This document shows, piece after piece, positions 35,727 through 48,431 of a stretch of DNA of 64,000 bases (its first letter is position 1; the number at the start of each line of letters is the position of its first letter). Where the stretch lies: positions 15,183,149-15,247,148 of the forward strand of contig NC_045146.1 of assembly GCF_008831285.2 (NCBI RefSeq). Direction: 5' to 3'. The notes beneath the pieces are model-generated. The model was given only the letters and a program-made list of their open reading frames with translations. It ran no database searches and was not told the DNA's origin. The DNA comes from Nymphaea colorata (Eukaryota; Streptophyta; Magnoliopsida; Nymphaeales; Nymphaeaceae). Both the position numbers and the translations under genes were made by a program.

Positions 35727-38222
35727 TTTTCTCCAGAACCTTACATAGATGATACAGTTGGTGCTGGCAATTTTATACAGCAGTCTCAACCATTTGGACA
35801 TACTTTCTACTTGCCATCACCAGGAAGAACCGAGCTGCACTGGGCAGGGTCGTAGCAGTTGCTTAAACCTGGTGAAAGAGGTAAACAAGGCTAGTTTAAG
35901 ATCATTCATCTCCACGTAGAAATACTGAGAAAATCTTTATATTTGAAGGAGAAATTCACTCCAATTGGCAGTAGTATTGATGATGTAGTCCGGGTGTAGC
36001 AATACGACCAGTGACGAGAAGTCAATTTGATTGTAATAAGTTGGTCCAGTTTGTCATCCAGAATGAGATACTTACTCTCTTGAAATAAACGATTCAGAGA
36101 AAATCAGTTTATGGAATGAGCTGTGCCACAGTGGTGTAGAATATTCCCACTTCAAAAATGAGTTATTTATTGACTACTAAAATGTCCACGAACTTAATTT
36201 CCTCACAAAAAAGGTTCCCGCATTTTCATCCATTGCTTTGTAGTTTCTGTTCTTCTCACTGCTTTGTATTGCTTTTGTGTTGTCATGGGATTGATCCAAT
36301 ATTGACGTGTAGATAATACAGGCAATGGAGGGATAATTCACTTTTCACGTGTAGGGAGTTGTTTCTTGCGTCATATATTGCTATCCCTGTAATCAGAATC
36401 TAACAAAATCTACAGAGGGCCCCTGAAGAAGATAATGGCCGTTATTTTATGATTCCCAAGCTGAAGTCAGTGTTATTTTGCAGTTGGACTCAAGCTTTTA
36501 TACCATTTGTCTAGAGATATGTTGACTCTGTAGGTCCACTACCTCTTGTTCTGTCTCCATTGATTTTTTATTCAAATGAGAAAGACTGCAATAAATATTT
36601 CCTACTCTTTCTCTTTATATTTTTGCTGTTTATGCACAAGTGAGGGTTAGGCAGACACTAGCCGATTTTACCAACATAGATTCATCTAATTAATTGTTAT
36701 TTAATGAAGTCTTGGCTACCATCTTTGTCTTGATCACCAAAACCAGCATTTATCCATGTCATCTGGCATCCACCATACTAAAACCTCTTCTCTGAAGCAT
36801 TAGATCAACAACTAAATCTCTTTTTCTCTCTCTCCTTTTATTGGCCAAAGAAGGTTAAGCAAAGCCCTGTTTATCATGCCAAGAGGCTTCAAATACTGAA
36901 TCTTTGACCTCCTTCTTCAGTTTATCTTGACAAAGTTTTTATTGGGCTATTTTTTTAATTGTTTACCCACAAAATTGTCATGAAAAAAAAAACTAAAAAC
37001 AAAATTATGTGTTTCCCATCATTTTTCTACAAGCAGATTGATAGACGCTCAAAATAGTTTTTCAGCTTTAAGATGAAAACAATATATATATATACACACA
37101 CACACACACTTTTTGAGAACAAGGGAAAACAGTATGGTAGAAATGTTTGTTTAATTTGCGATATTTTGAAGATATCACAAGGTTTTCGTGACAAAAAAAC
37201 CGCTTACCTTGTAAAACTCAACATTTTCAAAACATCACTAATACTTGTGACCATGATTTTGTCCAAAAGAAGTACTGACCGGTATGACCAGATTAAAATA
37301 AAATAACATATAAACTTACCGCATTATTGATCTACTCGAACACCTGCATGGGGTTGGAGGACATGGATAACTTTTATGTGGTCCGCCACTACAACTTGTG
37401 GTGCTTTTAGTATGTATGCTACTTTTCTGCAACCATATGATCATTTGTTAATATACCAAAAAGTCATGAGGAAATGCTGGACTGCCTAATTATACCCAAA
37501 CTTGGCCTAGTTCTGTAACTATCGTGTCAATGAAAATATACCAGTGTGGACACTTAATTTATACAAGTGCACAACTGCCATTTTTCTTTTCTGCAGCATA
37601 CGTAAGAAGGCATTTAAAATGCAGAGACAAGCTGCCTAAGGAGACATTAGGGCCATCACATTTGGAATATGTTATGTTCTACTTTCCGTCAAAAGGCTGT
37701 TGTCTTGTTTCACGAATAAAATATGCAAATATAAAACCCAGTCCATCGGCCATCCTTTTTTCTTCTTCTCTACGCTTTATTAAAGGCCTTATCTTGAATG
37801 TGGTTCCTCAGCATAGGTGGTGTGTCCTGTTTGAAATTGTCAGGAGATAGCATCGGTAGAAACAGTAGAAGGTAAAAGAAAAAGAATGGCCGCAATTAGC
37901 AGCACCAAGATGTCCTTTGCTTCCGTATGAATAGACCCTTCCTGATGCTGATAGGCATGAGACAGCATCCCCACAGTCATCCACGTCCTCATAACCCCAC
38001 TTCAAACCTCCTTGCTGCCACTTGTCCTAATCAATATGTTTGGAATTGCGATCTTGGTTGATTTGATAGGGTCCATCGATTTATTCAAGAAGCTGCATTA
38101 AAAAATTTACTCTTTTTGATTTTTTTGACTACTATACAAAAACCCCTATAAGCAGGTTGGCAGTTTCTAGAAGCCTAACATAGCAAATTGAATTGCTAGA
38201 GACATCATCGTTCAGTTTGATT
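35727..38222. other. Intergenic, no gene seen
   Basis: Contains a small (AT)n-(AC)n microsatellite (37081-37109). Open frames are short with no domain; 37.52-37.85 kb is the longest (108 codons) and is unrecognised. Confidence 0.5.
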
Positions 38223-38358
38223 ATTCTCGTGAATGTTATCCATTTGTATTGTAAACACTACCACTCAGATTTTGAAGTATTCTTAGCTCCGTTTGATTCT
38301 CGTGAATGCTATCCTTTTCTATTGTAAACACTACCACTCAGATTTTGAAGTATTCTTA
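38223..38358. repeat. 73-bp tandem duplication
   Basis: ATTCTCGTGAATGTTATCCA at 38223 and ATTCTCGTGAATGCTATCCT at 38296. Both are followed by ATTGTAAACACTACCACTCA and GATTTTGAAGTATTCTTA with almost no change. Confidence 0.95.
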
Positions 38359-38359
38359 A

Positions 38360-41300
38360 ACCTCATGTGTATAAGAGGCTCAACTTCAACACCCCGTGTG
38401 TGAAGCAGGTTGAGTTTAGGTACAATCATAAATTAATCTATCATAAAAAAGAAAAAAAGATTATGTTGCAACTGGCTAGGATGCTCTATGGTGCCCAGTT
38501 TGATTAAAACAATGAGTCTCGGTAACGTAAAGTAAAAGGAAAAGGCGACGGGAAATGAACGTGGGGATGATAGAATGGCCAATGAGTGGAAACGATTCGG
38601 ACCGCATGTTCAAGTCAAAAGAAAAAATCGGGGAATGTGATTTCGGATGCGAATATAATCTGCCCACGAACAAAGGAAAGCAGCATGATTACGAATCAGA
38701 GAATATAATTCCCTTCATGATTGTGTCCAATGAAGCCCTCCCGTGTCCGCGTGTGAAGCATTATTTGCCATTATTGCTGCGCTGAGCTTTTTGACAGTGA
38801 GTTTGCAGAGAGTGAGATGATGATGATGATGATGTTGATGCCATACATTGATGCATAGCACATAGAGATTCACAAATGCATCCTTATCCACACTGCTGAT
38901 GGTGGGTAATGACTTGGCAACAAGAGAGAGAGCAGAAGTTTAAAGAAGTAGAAAAAGCGAGGGAGGGAGAAAGGTGAAGAAACACACGTCAACACACATG
39001 AGTCCACGACCAAACCAGAGAATAATAAACTAAAGATCGACGAGCACCTGCCTTGTTGGGGATTATTCTTTGCATGATACCGTGAATATACTGTCTCGGA
39101 TCAGAGAGAGAGGGACCCGAGTGAAGGAAGGACAAGTGGTTTGAGTCGGTGAGTTGATGCTGCCGCTGCGGCGGACATGTTCTCAATTACGTGCCGCTAT
39201 CGAATCAAATGGTATAGATTTTGTTCCCTGCTTTATTTTACTTTCCGCTTCTTCCCTAAAGTAGATGTCTAGAAGTTCGCCGGAGTAGCTCTACCGGGAC
39301 GATTCTCTCTGTCTCTCTCTCGATAACACAAGTAGCTTTAAGAAATTAACTCTGCCTATCTTTTCCCTGTTTTACACCTCACTAATAGGAGGCATTGATC
39401 CTTTTTCCTCATTTTACACCTAACAGGTTCGATTGCATAAGAAAAAAGGAGCACAGAAAGGTTTTAATCTTATTCTAGAAAGAGAAGCTATGTCAAGAGT
39501 ACGCTTGCTCTCCTGTTCGCCAATGGCGGTAGAGTAATGCGCAGTGAGTATGAGATGAGCAACAGACACTCGATTTAAGGCAAGTTACACATGAATGAGA
39601 CAAGCATTTAACTTTAACCAAGGAAATGGTTGCACAATTAGAAAGAGAGCTTTCAACTCTCAACCCTGTTGGGAGGGCAGCTGCACATCCAACGAGTAAC
39701 TGCTTCACTTTTGAAGTGACAAAACATGAGTGCAGTTCAATTATAATTCGATTGAATAGTGTGGCGGAAGTATCCATGAGTTATTGTGCCAAAAGCAACT
39801 TCGAGATTGACCCAGAAAATTACGTTGACATTGACATAACATGTGAGGCACATGATTATGCTCTTCAATGAACAAAGTAATCAAACGACTCATAGTTATA
39901 GTCCTAATGATCAAATGTATTATATTTTGAATTTGATCTTCATATTCTAGTTGCTGATGTATGTAGCACTATGACGTGCATACTTTCTCCCCCTTCTTTT
40001 TCTCTCTTAAAAGTCTCAGTGAGTTGGAGGAGTATTTCATTGCGTTAAATCCACACATTATAAGTGAATTAAATGGGGTTTTGGGTTTGAATTTTTTTGG
40101 TGAACATATCCATTCATAAAGTTGACTCCGCTCGATATAGCGGGACATGCTTTCCCTACTACTGCATGGAAAATGTCCTCGCGTACAAGACAGTACCTTA
40201 TGGACATTGGACCACGGGGTTGGCAAAGCATTAAGGAAGAATGAACATTAGTCTTTTAAAAACAAAAGAAGGATAGATAAGGTGATAACAAGAAGGAAAG
40301 CGTGGTCCATGTTTACATAAAACCTGGACCAGCTCTTAAATTCAAGCAGGGTTTTTAGCAATTCATGGTTAATTTTGAGCTCACCACGCTACTATGGTTA
40401 ATTTTCTTGAAATACTTTACTATGTTAATGATTTCTGTATATAATATATATATATACGTATATGTATATATATATATATAATATGTATAAAAAAAATTTG
40501 GAGTTATTTAATTGAAGTTTTCATAGTTTTTAAAATGGTTCAATGTTAGGGGTTTTAGAAGTTATATGAGGTTGTTCAATATGAAAACGAGTAGTTGAGA
40601 TTATTTCATTTAGTTATATTCTTAAAGATTTTAAATTATCATAAATATATGTATATAATATAACAAGTGCATTTTTTTGTCCTCAATAAGTAAGTTTAGC
40701 CTAAAAACACATGAAAAAATAATTTTTTCAAATTTCTAAGAAAATTCTGTAAGTTTTTCTTTCTTTTAAACTTTTACCAATATATAGGCCGTCATATTGG
40801 ACGGGCCGCTTTCTTATATACTAATTTTTCAAGGTACTTGTGAAAAGAAAAACGAGAAAAAATGGCTGTAAATGGTGACGACTAGGGAAGAAGAAAAGGG
40901 GGAAAACGGAAAGTGAAAATGGAAGAATATGATGCTAATGTTCTTTCTCAGGCGGAGTGAAAAAAGGGGGGAGACAATCATGATTCCGAAATCATATGCC
41001 TAAGTTCTTCTCAGTAATGATAGCCAACCAAGGGTCGTCAAATCCAAATCCAAGAGCCTGATGTTCTTGATCACAAAAGTCAGAGCAGAAAAAAGCATCG
41101 CTATTTAGAAGAAAAGCAAAAGCAGAAAGAAAGAGAGAAGAAACCCAATTATCTTGCAATACGTCATCAATCATTTTGTGCTCACTTTCCATAATTTAGA
41201 GGATGGAAAATGTGGATGAAAAGGGGAAGAAAGATCATGTTATGTATGGGCCATGGGCAGGTTGGGTCGGGCTGGATTATTCGGACGTTGGTGATACTTT

Positions 41301-41810
41301 GCTTGAACTGAACGGCATGAACAAACAGAAAGCAAACCAGGCACCTCTGTTGCCATCTCATATGGATTAATGGCGGTAATCAAGATGGATGCAATTGAAA
41401 AGCAAAGAAAAAAAAAGGATTTCTTTTTCAGAGCACCTGATCTTTTTCTTTTCTGCCCAAAGTTATGTACAACATTTAGGAAATTTAAAGAGGCACCGAA
41501 ATGTCATCAATATTTTTCTCAAACCAGTTTTTCTCCTGTTCATCATGCACTCATCATGTGAACTCCTGTATTGGGTTGGTCTTTGCTCAGATGGGTTGTG
41601 CCTAACTTCCTGGCATGATTATAGGGATGGGAAAAAAGCATGAGGCCGTTGCTAGTTGTGGTATAAAAATTTTTTAGGGGTTCTCCAAGTTGATGACCTT
41701 TGAAGTTTCAGTCTTATTTTTACTTTAGACAACTCCAGCTAAAATAAGAAAGTACAATGTCAAAATATGAGCATGCATGACAAGATAGTCAACAACGATC
41801 ATTCCCAAAG
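38360..41810. other. Intergenic, no gene seen
   Basis: Holds an (AT)n-rich patch (40437-40490) and unsupported short frames. A region at 39.6-39.9 kb has an 81-codon frame without recognisable domain. Confidence 0.5.
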
Positions 41811-42966
41811 GGTTGGCGCAATGGATGAGATGAGGGCTGGTAGATAGTCAGTTTTCATTTCGAATATCCTAGAACATCAACTCCTTATGTTGTAAAAGGA
41901 ACACCGCCGAGCCCAAGTTGAAGCATGGTAGAGGCAACACCCTAAGACACTAAAAGCCAACCTTGTACCTTAAGGGGATGAGGGGTTGGGTTGAGAGCTT
42001 CAGCTTTTTGTTGAACAGTGGGCCTTTTTGCTCATTCGAATTGTTCTTAAGAGGATTAGCGCAACAAACAGGGAGAGGGTTGATAGGCGGTCAGTTTCTA
42101 TTTTAAATATCTAAGAGTCAACTCTCTATGCTGCAAAAGGAATGCTACCAAGACACAAGTTAAAGTGCATCTAGGGTGGCACCCTGTATGCTATGGAGAA
42201 AAGGAATTGGGTGTGGACTTCTACCTTCTATCAGGCAATGGATTTTTCTGCTTACTTGAAGGGTTGGCACAATAGATATGGCGAGGGCTTGTAGGCGGTC
42301 ATCCTCTATTTGAATTCCAAGACGTCAACCTTTTGTGCTTCAAAAGAGGGAGACACTGACTCGCAAATTAAAGAGTGGTAATGGTAGCACCCAAAAGCAC
42401 CAAAAGAAGACTCTATATCATAAGAAGATGAGAGAGTGGGTAGGGGCAGAAGCATTCTGTCAAGCAGTGGGTCTCTCCACTCACCTAATTATCCTCGAGG
42501 AGGTTGGTGCAATAGATGGGGTGGGAGCTGGTAGTTGGTCAGTCTCTGTTTCGAATCTCTAGGATATCAATTCTTTGTATTGCAAAGAGAGCGACACCTA
42601 CACATATGTTGAAGCACGGTGATAGGGGCAGCACCTTGAGGCACCGTGAGCAGACCACGTATCCTAGGCAGATGATGGATTGAGTAGAGCTTCTGACTTT
42701 TGTTGGGTGGTGGGTCTCCCCGCTCGTTAGAATTGTTCTTGAGAGGGTTAGTGAAACGAACGAGGTAGGAGCTAGTAGGCAGCCAGTTTCTGTTTTGAAT
42801 TCTCGATGTGTCAACTCCCTATTATGCAAAAGAAGGGTCAGCACAAGTTGAAAAGAGTGGGGGTGCCATCTAAAAGCACCTAAAGCAAGTTCTACACCAT
42901 AGGAGTACAAATGGTTGGGTGAGGGTTTAAGTTTTATGTGTGATGGTGGGGTCTCCTTACTCACCC
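41811..42966 (+). repeat. Tandem array of five tRNA-like (SINE-like) units
   Basis: Units start at 41811, 42054, 42262, 42502 and 42746 (spacings 243, 208, 240 and 244 bp). Each opens with a tRNA A-box-like block (GGTTGGCGCAATGG, GATTAGCGCAAC, GGTTGGCACAATAG, GGTTGGTGCAATAG, GGTTAGTGAAACG). About 35-40 bp later comes a B-box-like block (ATTTCGAATATCC, ATTTGAATTCC, GTTTCGAATCTC, GTTTTGAATTCTC). A shared ATCAACTCCTTATGTTG-type segment, a CAAGTTGAAGCATGG segment and a GTGGGTCTCCCCGCTC-type end follow. Spacing and motifs fit the internal RNA polymerase III promoter of a tRNA-derived SINE. The units are mutated differently and no intact tRNA fold is present. Confidence 0.75.
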
Positions 42967-43083
42967 AAACAGTGAGAAGATGAAGCAGAGGACATTTTTG
43001 GTTGTGGACAAAAATTTCTTGTTTGCAATATAGACGTTCGTTAAAACCCTAGTAAGAATAGTAAAAAGAGAACGAGTACTCTA

Positions 43084-43200
43084 GTGTAGCTGGTTTGGCC
43101 AGTGGCTAACATAAGGTTAGTTGCTGGTTCAATTCCTATTGCATAAATCTAACCAAGCATAGACCCTAAGGATAGGGGTATTAGCACTAGGGTTTTACAT
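43084..43200 (+). repeat. Possible further tRNA-derived SINE fragment
   Basis: TTTGGCCAGTGGCTAAC resembles an A box and CTGGTTCAATTCCTATTG a B box, with only about 20 bp between them. It lies just downstream of the tRNA-like array. The short spacing makes the call weak. Confidence 0.3.
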
Positions 43201-43384
43201 TACACCACTGGGCAGACACAGGCAAGCAACAAAGTGTCTCTAGTCAGACAATTTTCTTGACCCACATAAAACAACAAGAAGAAAAACTAAAAACTTTGAA
43301 ACGAAAATGACAATTCACTTACAATAATATAATTTTGTCTGGTTCTTATCGTTTTGTCTATTTTGAAATTTCCCTGGGAAAAAA

Positions 43385-43560
43385 ACTTGAGGTCGTATTT
43401 GATCACCTGGAACCTAAGATCCAAGGTCAGGGATTTAACAACCAACTTTACTTTACTTTACTTTGAGTATATTTCAGATCCATGGTTTTTCAACTTAAAA
43501 GACTGTTTGTTTAAACAGCGAACCTCTCAGCACGGATCTCAGATAGTATGTTGTCTATCG
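43385..43560. mobile_element. Possible MITE fragment related to the one at 52 kb
   Basis: GTCGTATTTGATCACCTGGA, then CCTAAGATCC, resembles the right end of the 51991-52219 element read on the minus strand (GTTTGCATTTGATAGCC..TTAGATCC). The far end is unclear. Confidence 0.3.
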
Positions 43561-45295
43561 AATGCCTCCAATAACAAGTTCTTATTAAAAAGAAAAAAGA
43601 AAAGGAGAACTACGTAAGAAGGGTATTATTACTCGATAAGATTTTGAGAGAGGACGGCCCCCGGTTGGCAGCAACTCTATTTGCAGCATGTTCTTGGCTT
43701 ATACAAGCAAAACGTTGCTATCGTTCGTATAATGACGTCAAACCTTCGTCCTTCTTTAAAATATGCCAAATGGTTTAACGAAGCAAACCGGAAACAGAAA
43801 TTAAAAAAGAAAAAAGAGAGGCCACTTAAAACTAACTTCATTAGTTTCTATGCAAAATCGGGTCGATATCTGGCGTGGGACCCTTGTGGGCGGCTGGCCC
43901 AAAACTGGAAGCAAACACGTAACGACAAACAGAAACCTCATCCTCCAAAAACAAGAACACCTACTGACCTTTTCCTTTTCCTTTTCCTTTTTTTTTTTTT
44001 TAAATTAATTATTTTTCAAATGTTCGGGGGGCCTCCCTCGGCGCTTGACGTCTCCAAAATCTCAAGCAGGGAATCATAGCAAATCATTTGTGGGGACCAC
44101 CTGCCGAACCATTGTCACCCAACGTCACCCTGTCGGATCACCCTCTCCTCTTCACACCGGTACAACCGCGCAAGACTGAATCGTATCGCTCATCTCCGTG
44201 TCGCCGATGCCACCAGCTCCTACCGGGGATTCCTTACATATATATGAACGTTTCTCCGATACGAGTCTACGCTCACCGATATGGTCTAGTGTTCCTTGCT
44301 TTCTGCCGCATCTAGTGTTCGTTGTCTTCGAACATTATTTCAGTTATAGTCAACATAATTGTGTTACTTTTCTTTCCCTCTCTACAAGAGTCCAAGATAA
44401 CGTGATTTTGCAGGCTCTTTTCTCACAATATCTTGAATGTTTTTCTTTTTTAAATTTATGTTTTCAAAGATGACATGCCAAAGTGAAAACTTTTTATACG
44501 GATTTTTCTTTTTGGTTGGTGTCATGTATAAAGAATCCAAAATTTTGTACATTCGCTGTTTATCAGAATTCATGTACTCCTTTGTCTTGTTGTTTTAGTG
44601 ATATGTAAGTAAAAAAGATTTGCAGATGCGAGGTGGCCGCTAACGAGATCTGACGGGGTCATCACTAAGACTGAGAAATCACATTTTACCATATTTTATG
44701 TTGGACTAGATTAACTAATCCTTTTGCCACGAAATGGAAGCTTGCTTCAACCGCCTCTATCGTCCATTAAGAAAGGTCCTTTTTAGACGTATATGTTTCG
44801 TTTGTAGATCGTATTTTCCCAAGGGTCGCTCATGACATTAAAAAATCGGAGCCTTTAATAAAAAAGGGAACGAGTGTCCAAGTCCTTCCTTTGGCAGGAC
44901 GCCGATATCTCAGTTTCTCCTACAAATTTCCATTTTGGTATAACGTATTGGGGCAGCAGATATTCCCTTCTGCTGCAAAGAAAAAAAAAGTAAGAATATT
45001 CTCTCGTTGCATGTGTGTACATATGCCAAGATGATAGTTAAATAATAATAATATTATGGATGGGTGACTCGAGATGATTCCGCTTTCGATCCTCTAAGAT
45101 CATGCTGATCATCCGCTTTCGTACGTGTGTGTGTGTAAAGTTGGGGGTGGACGGCGCCAATATCATGATCATCGTCATCAAATTATCTCCCAGGTCCAAG
45201 TCAAGATCATGCGTATCCTTTTGACATTTGCGTTCCAAATAGCCTGCCCAGCCCCCTACCAACTCGCCAAGTAGAGAACTTAGACAGCAATCGTA

Positions 45296-45343
<48 letters not shown>

Positions 45344-48280
45344 GAACAAAAAGAAAAATAGAAAAAAATGATGACTTTGTCTATAAAAGCTAGCCATTCA
45401 ATTAAGGTGGTAGAGTGAGCGAAAATGACGAGTTTGTCTATCTAAAACCAGCAATCTAACTAATGTTATTTATCTAAACCAATAAATGATTGAGAGAAAA
45501 ACAAAATGAATAGTGTGTAAATTAATATTAAATAAAAAAAATACTCGTGATCTTTTTCTCTCTTTTCTTTTTTTAACAGTCTATCATGTTAGATCAAACT
45601 GTCTTGATTAAATAGTTAGGTTTTTTTAAAATCAAAATCACCATTTAATTTTCTCATATAAAATGCAGATCCTAATACGATTAATCACATTGACTTTCTT
45701 TTAAAATATTTCGATTTTGGTGGTTTGGAAAATTAAAAAACCAAGTGTGAATATTAGGGTGGGCTATGACCGGTACTTGGGGTGCAGCTGAGGGTTCAAA
45801 ACCAATGGGCGCCACAGCTAGCCTCTTCCACATATATGACAAAGCGTATATTCTTCCTACTTTAAATAGGGGAGAAAGAAACGGACTACGTGGTATTATG
45901 CTCTTGAAAGAGCGACCAACTCATCTCGCAGTTTTGGACTGTAAAATTCAATAAGCATAGCACGAGCCTGCAGCTTAGCTAGCTCCAGACGTATCCTTTC
46001 AATAGGGTTGAGTAAACAAATAATATCATTAATTTTTCTCTCAAAGGAGTCGTCCCCGAGCTCGATCTTGACTTGACTCGTGGTAAATAGAGGAGTTTAA
46101 TTAATCAACCTCCCCAATTTCAGTTCAACTCCATCACCATCCCTCTCTTTTTCTTACTCTGATCTGCATGCACGGTCAAGGGCTAACAGTGCGAAGACAT
46201 GAATGCGTTTCTTGGAATTTATGGGAGTTCAATTTCAAAGACCGTAACAGTGCCATTCATTTGGTGATCTATTTAAAGCAATTGAATGCTTCTAATACGA
46301 AATATTAAAGATAAAGTGTGTTCCTATGTTTGGGGACAAGCAGAAACGTTCAATTCACGAAGCCCTCACGGAAATTATCACTTCCGCTGTTATTTAATTC
46401 AATTCCGCGAGTACAACACCTAATCTGGATTTACAAAGCCGATGGTAAATCTATATACCAACTTTTTACTTTAATTTGGAACAAGAAAAGGACTGATTTC
46501 TTCTGCACCTTCGTGTGCTTTTATGTCTACCCGATCATGGTGGTCATGCTGTTCGATCTAGTGGGCTGGTCCTTGGGGACAGTAAAGCAGCTCAAGTAGG
46601 CCACAGGAGCCATCTCTTCGATTCTAACATAAAATGAAGCATAATTCAGACAAAATGAACGTTCATCCATTATTTGTTGCCATTGGAGATATAACGTTGA
46701 GCCCACCAATAAAGAAGGCCACCTAACAGATGCTTGGGGTGGGAAGCAGTCTGCAGATGGTGTGCCCTCAGCAAACAACTGCCCACCCTCTTGATTAGGC
46801 ATATGGGCCCCGAAAGCAGTGTTCTGCTTCTGTCCCAGCTTTTTCTATCTATCTATCTATCTATCTATATATACAACACCTCACCCTTGCCTACACCTGC
46901 TCTTCCTCACAAGTAAAAAACAAAAAGGGTACAGATAAGATGAAGCCTACCCGTGGCTCACACCTTTTCCCTTGTAAGTTTACTGTTCTTACCCAAGGGA
47001 ATAGTGTATGCCAACATGGCACTCTGTTGATATGTTGATGATCATGATGATGGCGGCAATGGACATGGTAGAATGCATTTATTAACGATGGCTGCTTTAA
47101 CATCTTTTATGTGTGCTGTCTGTACCCTGTATGAATGAATGACGCGTCAACACATGACCATGGACTCGTTTCTGCACATACATATACAGATGCATGATTT
47201 GTCTTCATATTTGAAATGCGGAGGCGCAGTAGGGCAGGCCATGATTGTGCCGGGTGTGCTAAGAGTAGGTTGGTAGTGCCCTGTGTCCTGGAACCATGAG
47301 GGGACATTCTAGACAGTTCCCCAAGTCGTAAAAAGAATGTAATTAAACAAATCACAAGGATGAGACAGAATTGTTGCTGAATCGAGGCCTTCTGCGCATG
47401 TAGAAATTCTCTAGGAAAATAAGATGGTCCTGTGCTCTGTGACATCTTTTATACACCGCCCCTTTCGGGCCAATCATGCACAGGACCACTTGCGACAACA
47501 TTTTTTAAGGGGGTTTACAAGTCAAGAACATACCGTAGACATGCGAGCATCAACATAAAGAGTGAAATCCCTATCTAAGATACACGCATGCACACATTCA
47601 CACAACGCAAAAACAAATAAAATAGTTATAATTAACTAGAAATTAGTGTCTTTAAGTGCAACTCGGAAAACATTGAAATGTACCGCAGATGAAGGTGAAT
47701 AATTCTATTAACAGTAATGACTTTAATGAATGATTCATTATCTTCATGATAACGGGTAGCATATTACAATTCCGAAAACAATGTTAATAAAACGTTTATT
47801 ATTATTATTATTGATAGGCAAGCTGGGGATATAACTCATGGGATTTGATCATTATTACATCTTCTAATGCTGAATTAGTAATATTTATAATAATAATACT
47901 TATAATCGACGCAGTTGGAGCCGGTTACAAGAAGAGGTGGTAAAAGAAAGCACGCCGATGACTTATCGACGGTTGGTGCAGAAAATACGAACCATCCTCT
48001 TGATGTGTGCTATGTACCCGACTCCCATGTGGATCCACGTGTAGACCAATTCTATTTTATATCATTCTTTGGAAGACTCACGGAAGGTGAACACTTCTTC
48101 TATTCCTTTTCTTTTAATACTTTTTAAGACTTTTTTTGAGCTTCTCTTTTTTCAATTATGAGTCATTCATTCATGGTGTCGGTTTTCATCATGGTCAACC
48201 TTGTTAAGAGTGACATCCGGGGGGTTTCATTATGTCCAAGAAAACGCATTGATTGTCTCATTTCTTCCCCTCCCCCCTTT
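43561..48280. other. Intergenic up to the HD-ZIP promoter
   Basis: Contains (AT)n-(GA)n at 45296-45343, a (TCTA)n tetranucleotide run at 46843-46868 and no recognised gene. Frames of 90-120 codons at 43.7, 45.0, 46.5 and 47.1 kb show no domain or splice support. Confidence 0.5.
45296..45343. repeat. Compound (AT)n-(GA)n microsatellite
   Basis: TATATATATA run to 45320 followed by a GA run to 45343. The same AT-then-GA order occurs at 23470, 49914 (short) and 62764, and its reverse complement at 11759 and 12519. Confidence 0.95.
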
Positions 48281-48282
48281 CA

Positions 48283-48292
48283 TTAAATATAT
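48283..48292 (+). promoter_or_regulatory. Candidate TATA-like element of the HD-ZIP gene
   Basis: TTAAATATAT lies about 140 nt before the start codon and is followed by a CT-rich leader (CTCCTCCTCGCCTCTGC). AT-rich sequence is common here, so this is tentative. An in-frame ATG overlaps its end at 48291. Confidence 0.25.
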
Positions 48293-48431
48293 GCATAAAA
48301 CAAGCATAGCAATAATACCAACTTTTGCTTTCTTCATCTCCCCCTTTGAAACTTCCCATCATCTTGTTCTTCTCTCCATCTATTCCTCCTCCTCGCCTCT
48401 GCTTCACCCGATCTTGTTTCTGCTCAGAGAA

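Noticed and set aside
42539-42964. 141-codon minus-strand open frame
   Set aside because: It lies wholly inside the tRNA-like tandem array and is broken in the neighbouring units.
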